Assembly (NCBI RefSeq): GCF_000275845.1
Contig: NW_006766973.1
Location: forward strand, 42,797-72,595
Source of the DNA: Dichomitus squalens LYAD-421 SS1
Lineage: Eukaryota > Basidiomycota > Agaricomycetes > Polyporales > Polyporaceae
Reading direction: 5' to 3'
DNA length: 29,799 bases
Below the pieces are notes generated by a model. The model ran no database searches, was not told the origin of the DNA, and was given only the letters and a program-made list of their open reading frames with translations. A program made the position numbers and the translations under genes. This document shows, one piece after another, positions 10,098 to 20,469 of this stretch. Every line of letters begins with the position of its first letter. The stretch's first letter is position 1.

Positions 10098-10643
10098 AGA
10101 CATACCGAAAGTCATTGCGACGCCCATAACCCCGACTCGTAGTAAATCGGACTATGTCCCCTCAAACTTGCCCAGTACTTTACATATTTAGGTCCGCGGT
10201 GCTAGCCTACTAGTGTTTGAGATAATATATTGTTAGGGGATGCTGTCTGTTGATCGCGACAACATCAAGACTCCCCCAGACCTCGATCTGCACAAGCTCG
10301 AGTGTCACTTGGCGCGTCAACTCAAGCCTGTGTCTGTTCTGCATAGCCATTACTGTGGCAGCAAAAGCAAGGATCAGTCTATGGCACTATCTCATATTCA
10401 TTTTATCGCGATAGACTGGAGCGTGGTACAAGTGTGAACAACTATGTTGCATTAGTCCAAGAAGTGAGGATTCACATAGGACAGACGTCAATATCTAGTA
10501 TCCCATTAGTCCACGTGAACGTATGTAGAGTCTCGATAGACAGAGTTGTCTGATTTTGTTCGGCTCCCATCAACTTTTGTCCTCATCCGTTCGACCAAGC
10601 AGTTCATGCTCGCCCTCCATCGTCAAGCGAGGCACTGAGTGCC
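10098..10643. other. Intergenic, between convergent protease and trehalase genes
   Basis: About 550 bases between two stop codons. It should contain both 3' UTRs and polyadenylation sites. The short frame at 10240-10437 has no domain features. I see no repeat or RNA gene. Confidence 0.5.
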
Positions 10644-13328
10644 TCAAAGCATCGCCAACGCAGCAAACAGCGCGATTGCAGCGACGAAGGCAGCAGGAGC
10701 GCGCGCGCTCGACGCGGCGTTATTTCCGCTTCCACCAGTAGAGGTTGTGCCCGACGTCGCTGCAGCGCTCTGGAGGACATCAGGGCATTCAGGTGCGACG
10801 AGCTTGTCGCCGAAGTTGCTCGCAACCCAGAGGACTGCGCCGTTCGTCCAGCCGAAGCCCGCCTGCACGGTATACTCGCCACCGCGGCCCGCGGAGTCGA
10901 TGTCCGAGATAGAGAACTTCTCGAACATCTAGGAAGTCATGACCGCACCGTCAGCTCCTTGCCACACCAGACGACTAATCGCACTTACATTACCCGTGTT
11001 ATTTACACTCTGGGTCACGTTCAACTCCTGATCAGACAACCGAGGCAGCAATCCTTGGATCTCTCCGCCTGTTGCGTGCCAACTGCACAGCGCGCTGGCG
11101 ATGTACCGGTTTGCTAGCTCCCTCTGGAGGGTCGCCGCCCAGCCCTCGCCGTCGGTCTTGTTACCCCCATTGACTACCGTGCCGTTGAGCTTGCTGACAT
11201 CAGCAGATGGGCCCGACTGGCTGGCGTTCTTTCCAGGGGCAATGGCCTGCGCAGGAAGCGCGTCCTCAGAGACACCAATCTGGCCTGACGGAATGAGGTC
11301 GAACGTAGACTGTGTACCGTTGGGAGTCGGGAGTGGGTTACTTGTGATATTTGAAGGGAGCACGCGAAGGGCCTCGAGCGCGATGTACTGGTGTGGGGGC
11401 CACGCGTTGGGGGCATCCCTATAGAAATCGTCATATCACCATACGCGATCACATGATGGACACGACGAGACTTACCATTGCAAGCCGGTCTGAATAAACG
11501 TGACAGGGAAGGTACCGTTGTAACGGTTAAGGACCATGTTGAGCGCCGCGAAGAACCCGAACGCATTCTGAGACGACGAGAGCAGCTCGTCTGGGATGAT
11601 CCCATTCCAGAGCGGGTAGAACGTCGCCGCAGAGTAGATAGAGCTGCGTGCGTTGGCCGTCAAATTAAAGTCGTAGAACGCGAGCTTCGACGCGTCCCAG
11701 AACAGATCGAGAACCCCGGAACGGAAGACATCGGCGGTGTTGCGGTGTGTGGATGCAGCGGTCGCGTTGTTCTGGCTGTCATAGAGGTCTGCAAGAAGGG
11801 TGTGGGCCTTGTAGAGGATGCTGTTGAGGCAGACGGGGATGATGCTACGGACGTTGAGCGAGCGCAGTACGGGGTTCTGGTTCGTGGCAGTGCCCGCAAG
11901 GGGTTCCTTCGCCCAACGCGAAGAGTAGTCCCAGCCGGTCTCAGCGCCAGATGCAAGCTCGGCGTAGAGGTTCGAGCGCTCGTCCGCGGTGAGGGGGGTC
12001 TGCAGCGTTGGATCATTCGCAGTGAGGTAATCTGTCAGGACAGTAAGTGACAGCCTCCAGTAATGTTCAGAATGGTGCGTACCAGTCAGGTAGGACTCCG
12101 GGCGAGGCGCAGTGTTGTTCACAGCGTAGTGAGCGAGAGCGTAAGTCTTGTTCGTGAAGGGGCTCGTGACATTCACCGTGCGCTGAGTAGCCCACCAAGC
12201 GAGTTCTTTCTCAGCCAAAGGCAGAGCCCGATCCAACACGGAGGTGTCGTTCGTAGCGGCTACGTAGTCGGACAACATCTGTCGAAGCGGAGCTCAGCCA
12301 TAATTATGCAGTGGCAGACGCGCGCTCTTACGTGAATGAACAAGGGCGGCTGAGAGCGGTCAAGGTCTGCCGTGACGTCAGTACGTGAGTGCTGCGTGCG
12401 GCATGCGGTACACACAGTAAATGCGGCCACCATTGGGGATGAAGCCAAAGTTCTGGATCTCGTCCATGAAGTTTTCCAGCGTGTCCTTGACTGTGTCGAA
12501 GAGCTCGGACTTGATGAGGCCCTGGACGATCCAATAGGAATCCCAATAGTCTTCAAACAATCGTATGAGCCACAGCAGTTGTCAAGATGGACATAAGTAC
12601 ACACATTGCTCGCGGAAGCGACCACCAGGAACTACGAAGGTATGGTTGAGGGCAATGAGGGTGCTCTCGCATGGCCCAGATTCCGTGCCCTCTTGGCAGA
12701 GCGCAGTCTGATTTGTGTTCCGAATAAGCGACGTCCAGTAGCCATGAACGGTCTGCGAGAATGCCCTGACGAGCGGATCGGAGACATTGTTCAAAAACGC
12801 GGGATTGTCGTTAAAGTTTGAGAGCGCAACGGCCTCGAGTTCAAGCCCCTCTCCACGGAAGTTGGTGTCGAGGAAAGTTACGATGTCACCTTCCGTAGCA
12901 GTCGTGTTGCCGATCGCGTCAAAGGCGGCCAGAACGTCGTGAGAGGACTTTGATGTTGGCTTGTCTACGAAAGTCTTGGGGTCGGAATATGCGGCTGCGA
13001 GGTTGACCGTTTGCAAGAGCTACGCGCGTTGAGGACGAACCGCGCAGGTGTCTCCGATCAGTTGTCCGTGTTTTGGCGCCACCCACGTCAAACAAGGCAA
13101 CGGACATACCTCCCCAGCACAGAAAATTTCGCTCGGGCACCATGCCTGCTTAGGAGGTAGAGGGATTTGCGAGGGAACGGGCGACGACAAGGGGACACTA
13201 GGACTCGCAACCGCGGTCGAAAGCGTGATGGACGGTGCAGTTGCGCTGCTGACGGACGCCTGAGGCATCGCGCGCGCGACGCCGACAAGCATCCCAGAGG
13301 AAAGGGCAAGCGCTGTCCAATCTACCAT
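10644..13328 (-). CDS. GH37 trehalase, secreted and probably GPI-anchored
   Basis: Proposed exons, minus strand: 13328-13110, 13019-12605, 12550-12416, 12366-12332, 12278-12083, 12031-11476, 11418-10989, 10928-10644; phases agree and give 756 residues. The enzyme splits alpha,alpha-trehalose into two glucoses. Both GH37 signatures are complete: PGGRFREQYYWDSY (204-217) and QWDAPNAWPP (518-527). Catalytic candidates are Asp368 in ETGWDYSSRW and Glu665 in FEKFS; GGEYTVQAGFGWTNG follows. A signal peptide covers about residues 1-20 (DWTALALSSGMLVGVARA), then a Ser/Pro/Thr-rich linker. Many N-x-S/T sites are visible. The C-terminus (SSARAPAAFVAAIALFAALA) is a typical GPI-attachment signal after a Ser/Gly/Thr-rich stretch, which points to a cell-surface acid-type trehalase and not the cytosolic neutral enzyme. 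Intron 12082-12032 is 51 nt with no in-frame stop, so its retention would keep the frame. Convergent with the protease and divergent from the RBM25 gene. Confidence 0.95.
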
Positions 13329-13400
13329 CGTGGCCCAGTCTGAGTGGCGAGCAGGTCGAGTCGGTCGACGGACGCGGGGAAGGGGAATGTGGCGAAGAAG

Positions 13401-13407
13401 TTATATA
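13401..13407 (-). promoter_or_regulatory. TATA box of the trehalase gene
   Basis: TATATAA on the minus strand, 72 bases upstream of the trehalase ATG at 13328. Spacing matches that of the protease gene. Confidence 0.6.
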
Positions 13408-14281
13408 CCCCGCATCGGACCTGAGACTGATGGACGCGCGCCGGCTACATATGTATTTTCACATCTCATCAGCTCATGACGTTCTCGGGAACCCCTGGCA
13501 GTCTCTTCCATAACCGGAACATCGCTACGGCAGGTTCGCTGGCCATATGACCCTCCAACATTCAGAACATCTCGGCATGGAGACGTCCTGAACGTTCACT
13601 TCATAAGGGATGGGCGCTTGGGCACATGTTGCAGTATACCCCCAGGCTCTAGAAGGCTCTTGTCACTACAAATCGAAATTCTTTCTTGTATAGCTCCCTT
13701 CTTGCCAGGTGACCTGGTCATCTGCAGCACTCGATCGAGTAGTGAAGCTGAAGTTGGAGCGCCCACGCACCTGTCCCCGGAGCTTGGTCCGCATCAACAG
13801 CGCCGATGTCGGACGTTACTGTCCAATCGCGAAAGTGGTGATCTCGCAGCATCGTGTATAGCAAGCAAGCAATGAACTCGACCCTCACATGCACAAGAAA
13901 TTCTGCATCAACATTCCCTAGCGCGATCACATCGACCGCGTTCCAAGGGCAAGAGCCATGCACAGCAAGAGCACTCACATCGAGGGTGGTTTCGTGAGCA
14001 CGAGTCTACCCAGGTAACCTCGTGGTTGTGATCAAGCCTAAGAGACGGAAAAGAACTTGTCCAAGAGCAAGAGGTGAGGTTGGCAGTACATCAACGTCGC
14101 TCGTGGCGGAGTTGAGTTCAGAATAGCGGAGCTGTCGTAGTTGCGCGGTAGTTTCCTAGCTCCGACCTGGAGAAGCATCTCCGCTTTGGGCAGAGCGGTC
14201 CTGGCGGTCCTGTGCTTCTTGCTTCTTGCCACAGTGTCCCTGTACGCATCTCCCCTGTTACCTATCTCCTCTCCGACAATC
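13408..14281. other. Divergent intergenic region, trehalase and RBM25
   Basis: About 870 bases with no gene I can support. Short frames on both strands (13618-13875 and 13978-13718) overlap each other and lack motifs. From 14141 the sequence is open and in frame with the RBM25 start and would encode a hydrophobic stretch. I treat it as 5' leader because a nuclear splicing factor would not carry a signal peptide. Confidence 0.45.
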
Positions 14282-16664
14282 ATGCAGCCAAATCGACTAG
14301 GGCTTGGTCTTCGTCCACCCATGCAATCGTATGGCCAGGGTCCCTCAATGTCGGCTCTTGCAGCACAACAACATATGCAGCACCCTCCGGCGTTCGTTCC
14401 GCCTCAGCCGCAGCAGAAGCCAACGACGCTATTCATTGGATCAATATCAGGCGGCATAACGGATGCTTTTCTGAACGAGTTGCTCAAGGTGCGCTCGCCC
14501 CCCGTATTTCCCAACTCCCTCGAAATTGACGCGACCTCAGGCCTGCGGTCCTATCATGTCTTTCAAGCGACTTATCACCCCCGCGAACAAGCCTCAGGGC
14601 TTCGGATTCGCCGAGTTCCAAGACCCCGATGGTGCGCTGAGAGCAATGGCCCTTCTCAATAACGTGGAGCTGCCGGCGTTGGAGGATGGCTGTGTGAACA
14701 AAAAGCTACTAGTGAGTAGCCTCCCCGATATCGCTACAAGCATCCAGCTCATCTCTATCCTCTCAGGTGAAAGCGGACGAGCGAACCAAAATGTTCCTTG
14801 ATGCATATTCTGCACAAAAAATGCGAACGGACGTACGTGATCCTACTTTGTTTCGTAGACGCTTGCCCCCTGGTGGCGAGATGTCCCACCACTGTCCCGC
14901 GGAGATTATATACCATGAATCGGCAAGGTGCGCGGCATTGGATACTCGTACTCTTCCTTCTCTTGGTATATATTCTCAGACATGGACGTCAAACGGGGCA
15001 TGTCGCCATGCAGCACTCGTAATCTCATGAGACGTTTCTAAACGCACTAACCTTCCTCAGGCGGACGACGAGGCCCAGCGCCAAGCCAAGGTAAAGGTCG
15101 ACGAGCTCCTGAAAGACATCAACAAGAAGTCGGCCGAGGCCGCCAGTAATGGGCTTTTGGACAAGGAGAAGTACGTTATCCCCCCGCATCTCCACGATCT
15201 CCAGGAAGCCGACTTGCCCGAGACCCAACGCGGCCTCGTCATGACCGAGATCGCGCAGTTCCGCGAGCGAGCCGCGAAGCGGGAGCGCGAGAAGATGCGC
15301 GACGTGCGCGAGCAGTTGCCGAACATCCTCGCTGCGGCGCCTTCGGGCCCCAAGGTTCGCGAGTGGGGCAAATCACAGGCCCCGAACCAGCCCCCGGAGT
15401 CTCCTGGAGGTCCGAAGGGCTTCGGCAAAGGCGCACAGGGCTACAGCAAGCCTGTCGGCTTCGTCAAGGCCGAGGATGACGGCCGGACGCCAGGCTCGGA
15501 CAGGCAGTCATCCGTACGACCGGGGAAGACAGATGAGGAGCTCGAACAGGAGAGGAAGGAGGCACGGAGGCGAGATGAGGAGAACTCGTACAAAGACGTG
15601 AGCTCATGCCTTTTATAACCACCTCGCGACCCTCGTGACTCATGCTTTCACAGCGAGAACGTCGATACGAGCCCCGCGAGCGCGCCAGAATACAGGCTCT
15701 CGAGCGAGCGATCGCTCGGGAACGTGCGATGAAAGAGGCGGAGGACCGGGACCGGATAGAGATGCGCGCCCGACTAGACGTCTGGGACGACGATGAGAGC
15801 GACGAGTTGTTTTATACCGATCGCACACGCTGGCGCAGCCTGCGCGCACGCCGACTCGCAGCCGAGCAAGCCGCGGATGAGGAGTCACGGCTGTACGAGG
15901 AACGAGAGACGGAGAACCTTCGACGCGAATCGGAGGCATTCCTCGCGCGGCAGATGGACGAGATGCAGGCGCTACAGGAGGAGCAGCGCAAAGCCGGCAT
16001 GCTGCTCGAAGATGGCGCTCCTGTCAAGCTCAGCGTGTCGCTGGCTGCGGCGGGGCAAAAGGAGGGCGTGCCAAAGGAGAAGGCAGCGGTTTTCGGACAG
16101 GAAGAGGAAGAAGAGGAGGCGATCAGGAAGCGGAAGGTGCCGCTGCCGAAGCTAGACCTCGCGGAGGGCGGCGAGATGGCGAAAGAGCGGCTCGAGAAGA
16201 TGCGCGGAGATGTGCCACGCGACAAGGAGACATTGTTCAAGAGCAAGGTCCGGTGGGACGGCGTTTCAGACGTGAGTACATTGCTCTAGTAAAGCGACCA
16301 ACTTATCGCTGATTTTCGTTGCAGAACATGATCGATCGCAAGCTTGAGCCTCTCATCAAGCGCCAGATGACCAAGTACCTCGGCGAGCTCGAAGACGACG
16401 ATCTCGTCATGTTCGTTCTGGAGCACCTGAAGGACCACAAGGGCCCGCACAAGCTCATCGAAGGCCTGGAGCCGGTGCGTGTTCTACTGCATTGACTACG
16501 TCCGACTGACGGCTACGTACGTACCGATATTTGTTGCTTACCTCCAATCACAGGTTCTCGAGGAGGAAGCCGCCGAGTTCGTCATCAGTATATGGCGTCA
16601 GATCATCTTTGAGAGCATGGCGTACGGAGAAGGCCTGCACACAGAGAAGATGATGGTCGATTGA
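14282..16664 (+). CDS. RBM25: RBM25-like splicing factor (RRM + PWI)
   Basis: Proposed exons: 14282-14488, 14541-14711, 14767-14832, 15061-15597, 15654-16271, 16325-16474, 16554-16664; all in phase, 619 residues. Residues 48-135 form an RRM with RNP2 LFIGSI (50-55) and RNP1 QGFGFAEF (88-95), then KKLLVKADERTKMFLDAY, a sequence characteristic of RBM25 proteins. A long Arg/Glu-rich coiled middle follows (about 200-450, many RER/RARE blocks), as does a C-terminal PWI domain (about 530-612: KLEPLIKRQMTKYLGELEDD, FVLEHLKDHK, ISIWRQIIFESM). Order and length fit RBM25, a U1 snRNP-associated regulator of splice-site choice in the nucleus (yeast Snu71 is a distant relative). The start is MQPNRLGLGLRPPM; the frame is open further upstream but encodes an unsuitable hydrophobic stretch. 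The third intron (228 nt) is much longer than its neighbours and may hide a small exon or be alternatively spliced. Confidence 0.95.
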
Positions 16665-17476
16665 AGACGAAATCAAATCTCCATGCACCGCTATACGCTA
16701 TCGATATCTTCTTGGACTCAGTCGTACGTGGAGAGAGAAGCGAGTGATGCCTCTCATGCTCGGGGCAGGTACGTTTGCGTAGTATCGACATGCTTTCCAC
16801 TAAGATGTATACAAGTTCCATGGCCAATTGTCTACTGTACTGTTTTCGAGCTCTCGCACCTACTCATACCAAATCTCGCACGGTGCGGCGGAATGGCGTC
16901 GATCCGAAGATAATCGAAACGCTTTCGGAGGGAGTAGACGCTTTGTGTCGTGAGTTGCATGTTCATCGAGCGTTTTATCACCAAAGATGATGTTACCGCC
17001 GCCTGTGCGGCAATGAAGCACGTTGCAGGGATTCCGTACCAGTTTCCATTCCACCGCGAAGCCCTCCATGTGGCACGATGGATGCTTCATAGCGTAACTG
17101 ACGCTGAGTACCAATATCCTCTTGTTCCTGAACGATTGACGCGTGGTGGTGGCCTGTACGTAGGGCAAAGAGGGCGACTCCCGAGAACACTGTATGGTGC
17201 CTTGATCTGACATATGGGCATGACGGGTGAGTGTTCAGCCCTTTGTAACTCGGGCTCCTGAGTGGTGCGTGCGTTCGTAATACTTGTTGGCTCCTGCTGC
17301 ACCTGTCACGTAAGGATTTGGTAGCGCCTATAACTGGTATTTGTAGTTCCTGTCATCGCGACTATGCCTATGACATCCCGTCCAAGCTTCAAAATGGTGC
17401 GTGGTCTATGCGTACCCTTCCTGCCCCCACAGGCTCTATCGACTACAGGCATGATCCGTTCAGAGTAAACGACGAA
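16665..17476. other. No gene seen downstream of RBM25
   Basis: About 810 bases. Overlapping short frames on both strands (16603-16913, 16860-17213, 16950-17302) have no recognisable domain and no matching splice sites. The first part should be the RBM25 3' UTR. The end adjoins the eroded 3' end of the NmrA-like pseudogene. Confidence 0.45.
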
Positions 17477-18513
17477 GGCGTAGAACTCCTTCGCGTACTC
17501 CTCCAGCGAATGTCGGAAGAGATCAGGGTAGTGTTCTCTCCGAGGATGTGTATGCTGTACCGTTACTCGTTTGGGTAAAGCTTGAGGCCTCCCGACTTGC
17601 TGGTAGGGTCCAGCTCCAGTTCTGCTCTCCCCTTCGCCATGGCGGCTACCAGCTCCTCTGGGGTGGCCTGCATCGCATCATTATGATCTTCCGGTGAGCA
17701 TGAACATCGGGAACCCCCAATGATGTCACTGACAACGGGTTGCTCGGTCGGCAGGTCCTCCACAGATAAAAAGCGAGCCCCGATCTCGAGCACCTCATGA
17801 CGCGTTAGCAGGTCTTCCCATACAATCACGGCGCGGTCGAGAGTACGAGGGTCAGTGATCACATGCGCGACATAGGTGCCGACGTGGTTCCGGTCAGTCA
17901 TCGAGTTGGGCACATCTCCTGGTCCATAAATTGTACCTCTTCGTTGTCTCTGCCACCTGGCTGCGCTTCGGGAGCGGCAGCGAGAGCCGCATAACCCAGC
18001 CGATGTCGATGAACGTATAGAGCAAGCCGATGTCTCTAAATAAGTCGCGAATAGCGTAGTTCTGCGGGTATCAGGATGAGCCTGCCGTAAACTTATGCCT
18101 CTAGAATGAGGGCAGGACACACCCAGTCGCCCAGCGCCCGCCGGCCCTTCTCCCCGGAATGGCCCAATCACTAGGGATGAAGCCCTTCTCTCTGACGTTC
18201 AATCAACTAGGGCGCTGATGACAATGTCGACGCCTTCGAAGGTACTCTCTAGCTGGTCGACGCCGTCCGTGACGTCTCCGATGCGTATCTCGATACCAAT
18301 TGAGCGCAATCGTGCCGTCTCCGACTTTGGGAGCGAAGCCTCGCGAACGAGGGCTGTGATAAGTTGCATAGAACCGACTGTGTAGTCTAGTATGGGGCAA
18401 AGGGACACAGACGCACGGAGTTGCCGGACTCGAGCAGTCCTTGAACGACGCTTGTACCGAATTTTCCCGTGGAGCACCAGAGGTTTGCTACTTACTATGT
18501 TCATGGGTGACAT
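17477..18513 (-). pseudogene. NmrA-like / isoflavone-reductase-type oxidoreductase, decayed
   Basis: The family is an NAD(P)-binding Rossmann-fold group (NmrA-like, aromatic alcohol/isoflavone reductase-like). Pieces in order on the minus strand: MSPMNIVSSKPLVL; TGKFGTSVVQGLLESGNS (nucleotide-binding loop, in another frame after an apparent 2-base loss near 18471); LITALVREASLPKSETARLR to VDIVISALVD; FIPSDWAIPG (18181-18152); NYAIRDLFRDIGLLYTFIDI then GWVMRLSLPLP; IYGPGDVPNSMTDRNHVGTY (different frame again) to IVWEDLLTRHEVLEIG; ATPEELVAAMAKG; a stop (17565-17563) then YSIHILGEN; and YPDLFRHSLEEYAKEFYA (17530-17477) in another frame. Residues normally found between SALVD and FIPSDW and between GENT and YPD are lost. 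At least three frameshifts, one in-frame stop and two or more deletions make it nonfunctional. Some joins could be introns, but not all. An intact paralogue probably exists elsewhere. Confidence 0.85.
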
Positions 18514-19401
18514 ATGTTGCGTCCTCCGGCGGGGCGTTCAATTTACTGCATCTTGCGTTGCACGGAAGTGAGCCCTCCGGTGGCGGTCAAATTCGCCGAT
18601 CACGGACACGACGATAGGCTTAGTAAACAGGTGTCAGTGGACGCCCTCAAAGGCTGCCCGTGTGTTGTATTCCGAGGTGGGAGGATTTCAGCTGGCGGAC
18701 AAACCACCCATTCATAACGCCACACCTCGTGATATTGTAAATATATTGGGAATGTCTTGTATTCCAACTCTGAGACACTACGCGGAAAAAACAGTCTATT
18801 AGTAACTTAAGGTTACAATGCGGTTTTCTGTGCAGCTGGTATGGACGCAGGTTCCCATGGACATGAAGCTGAAGCCGCCTCAAGCTCAGCAAAACGGGTT
18901 CTGAAAGCACCTATCGAACGCGTTGCAAATGTCAATATGTGTTGGCAGTAGTGCTAGCTTGCATGATATCGTGGCCCTACCTCTGTGGGAAGTTATTGAC
19001 CAAAGGAGCATGTACAGGGTACACGTGTCGGACGCAAGTACAAAAAAAGGTGAGCATGGCCAACACCGACACTGTGTACTCAGTCCGAGAAGCTCGGCCG
19101 AAGTGTTCGTTGCACATATCCTCATCCTCATGCGTTGTGTGTTGAAAGAGGCCAGTTTAAGATCACAATACACTCAAAAGCTCCCATGTATTGTAAGTGT
19201 GTGTCTCGTAGAACTCATAGGCAGTTCAGAGTATGGCACGTGTTCAGGACATCATCGCTCAGACGATTTCTCAGTTCCCTTTCTCACGAAGGACGATCTT
19301 ATTTCAGCACCATACTTCGTCTCTTGGTCCCACCCTGACTTGAAGTGAGTCGCTTACTCTTACTCTACATCCAACGCTACTCCATACCCTCCGCCGTACC
19401 C
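18514..19401. other. Intergenic region upstream of the CMD-like gene
   Basis: About 890 bases without a supported gene. A short frame from the ATG at 19233 (MARVQDIIAQTISQFPFSRR) ends at 19340 and could be leader or an upstream ORF. I see no domain in it. The leader before 19402 is pyrimidine-rich. Confidence 0.4.
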
Positions 19402-20171
19402 ATGCCCGCGGTCCCATACCTACCTCAAGACATATCGAGCTCGCTTGCGAACGACATCCGCGCACGGCGAGGTGCTGGGGGCCTCCTTCCTCTGGATAGG
19501 ATTCTCCTCCACGCACCCCCAATCGCTGAGGGATGGTCCAAACTCCTGGGAGCTGTCAGGACTGGGAGTATACTAGAAGATGACCTTCGAAAAATAATTG
19601 TGAGCGTATCATCGCCTGTGCTGCTCTTGAACGCCTTTGGCTTGACGAACGTTTCCTTTAGATCCTGCGGGTAGCTGCTCGCAATGGGGCATCTTTCATA
19701 TGGATTCACCATGAGCAACTTGCCAGAGCCGCCGGGGTGTCGACGGAGCAGCTCACACGCATCGGGGACATCGAAACACCTCTTCCAGAGCTGAGCCACC
19801 TGACCTCCTCTGGTCCTGGTCTGTTCTCCGTTCCACAGGCCGCTGTATTACAGTTGGCCGAGGACATGACCACGAAAGTCCACTTGGGTCGAGATGGTAT
19901 CCTCCCTACCCTCACAGCCTTCCAGCAGTCACCGCTTCGTGACCCGGATAATCTTCACCGCAAAGTGGTCGAGGCCGTGTCCACATGCGCCGCCTACAAC
20001 ATGACCAGCCGGTTCGTTGTCGCACTGGACGTGGACGACCGTGCGAACATACCTTGCCCCGTCCCTGGGCTGACAGCACAACCTGTATCGTCACATCCCG
20101 GACTACCCTCTGGAGTTCTTGCCTCCACATCCGTCAATGACCTCTACTTCGGAGAACAGGCAGAAGAGTAG
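19402..20171 (+). CDS. Carboxymuconolactone decarboxylase (AhpD)-like protein
   Basis: Two exons, 19402-19599 and 19662-20171, joined across a 62-nt intron (gtgagc to tttag) in phase, giving 235 residues. PAVPYLPQDISSSLANDIRA, RRGAGGLLPLDRILLHAPPI and AEGWSKLLGAVRTGSILEDD match fungal CMD/AhpD-like proteins closely. ILRVAARNGASFIWIHHEQL, then ARAAGVSTEQL (67-97), is the core helix pair. The AhpD CxxC redox pair is absent, as in the decarboxylase branch. The usual W-E-x-H helix reads WIHH here (80-83). Family members act on aromatic-acid breakdown intermediates or as small oxidoreductases; which applies here cannot be told. The C-terminal half (about 170-235, Pro/Ser-rich) is less conserved. 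Start is at MPAVPYLP; a GTG-led extension to 19345 is leader. Convergent with the P450 gene, with stop codons about 300 bases apart. Confidence 0.85.
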
Positions 20172-20469
20172 ACATGGTTTGGACCCTTCGTCATGTGCCT
20201 CGAGTTTGTGCTCACGTCGTCATGAGTAGAGACAATTGTTCCAGGAAAGGAAGTAGTCGTAGAATTGGAAGACAAACGTGAAGCCGTACCACAGTTCGTA
20301 TCCACGTAGCTATGTCAGTGATCGTGCCCTTTGACATTTCTGGTGTCGCAGAATCCTGATTTGTTGACTTTCTCATGAGCATCAAAACATGCCTTCGCCG
20401 ATAAGATGATTGTACATATTCACCTGTCGCTCGTGAGATATATCAGTGCATACACTATCTTGGACAGAC

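Noticed and set aside
11478..12050. 190-residue plus-strand frame
   Set aside because: Antisense shadow of the GC-rich trehalase exon 6.
14141..14281. N-terminal extension of RBM25 by 47 residues
   Set aside because: It would add a strongly hydrophobic, signal-like segment to a nuclear splicing factor; the downstream Met gives the expected start context.
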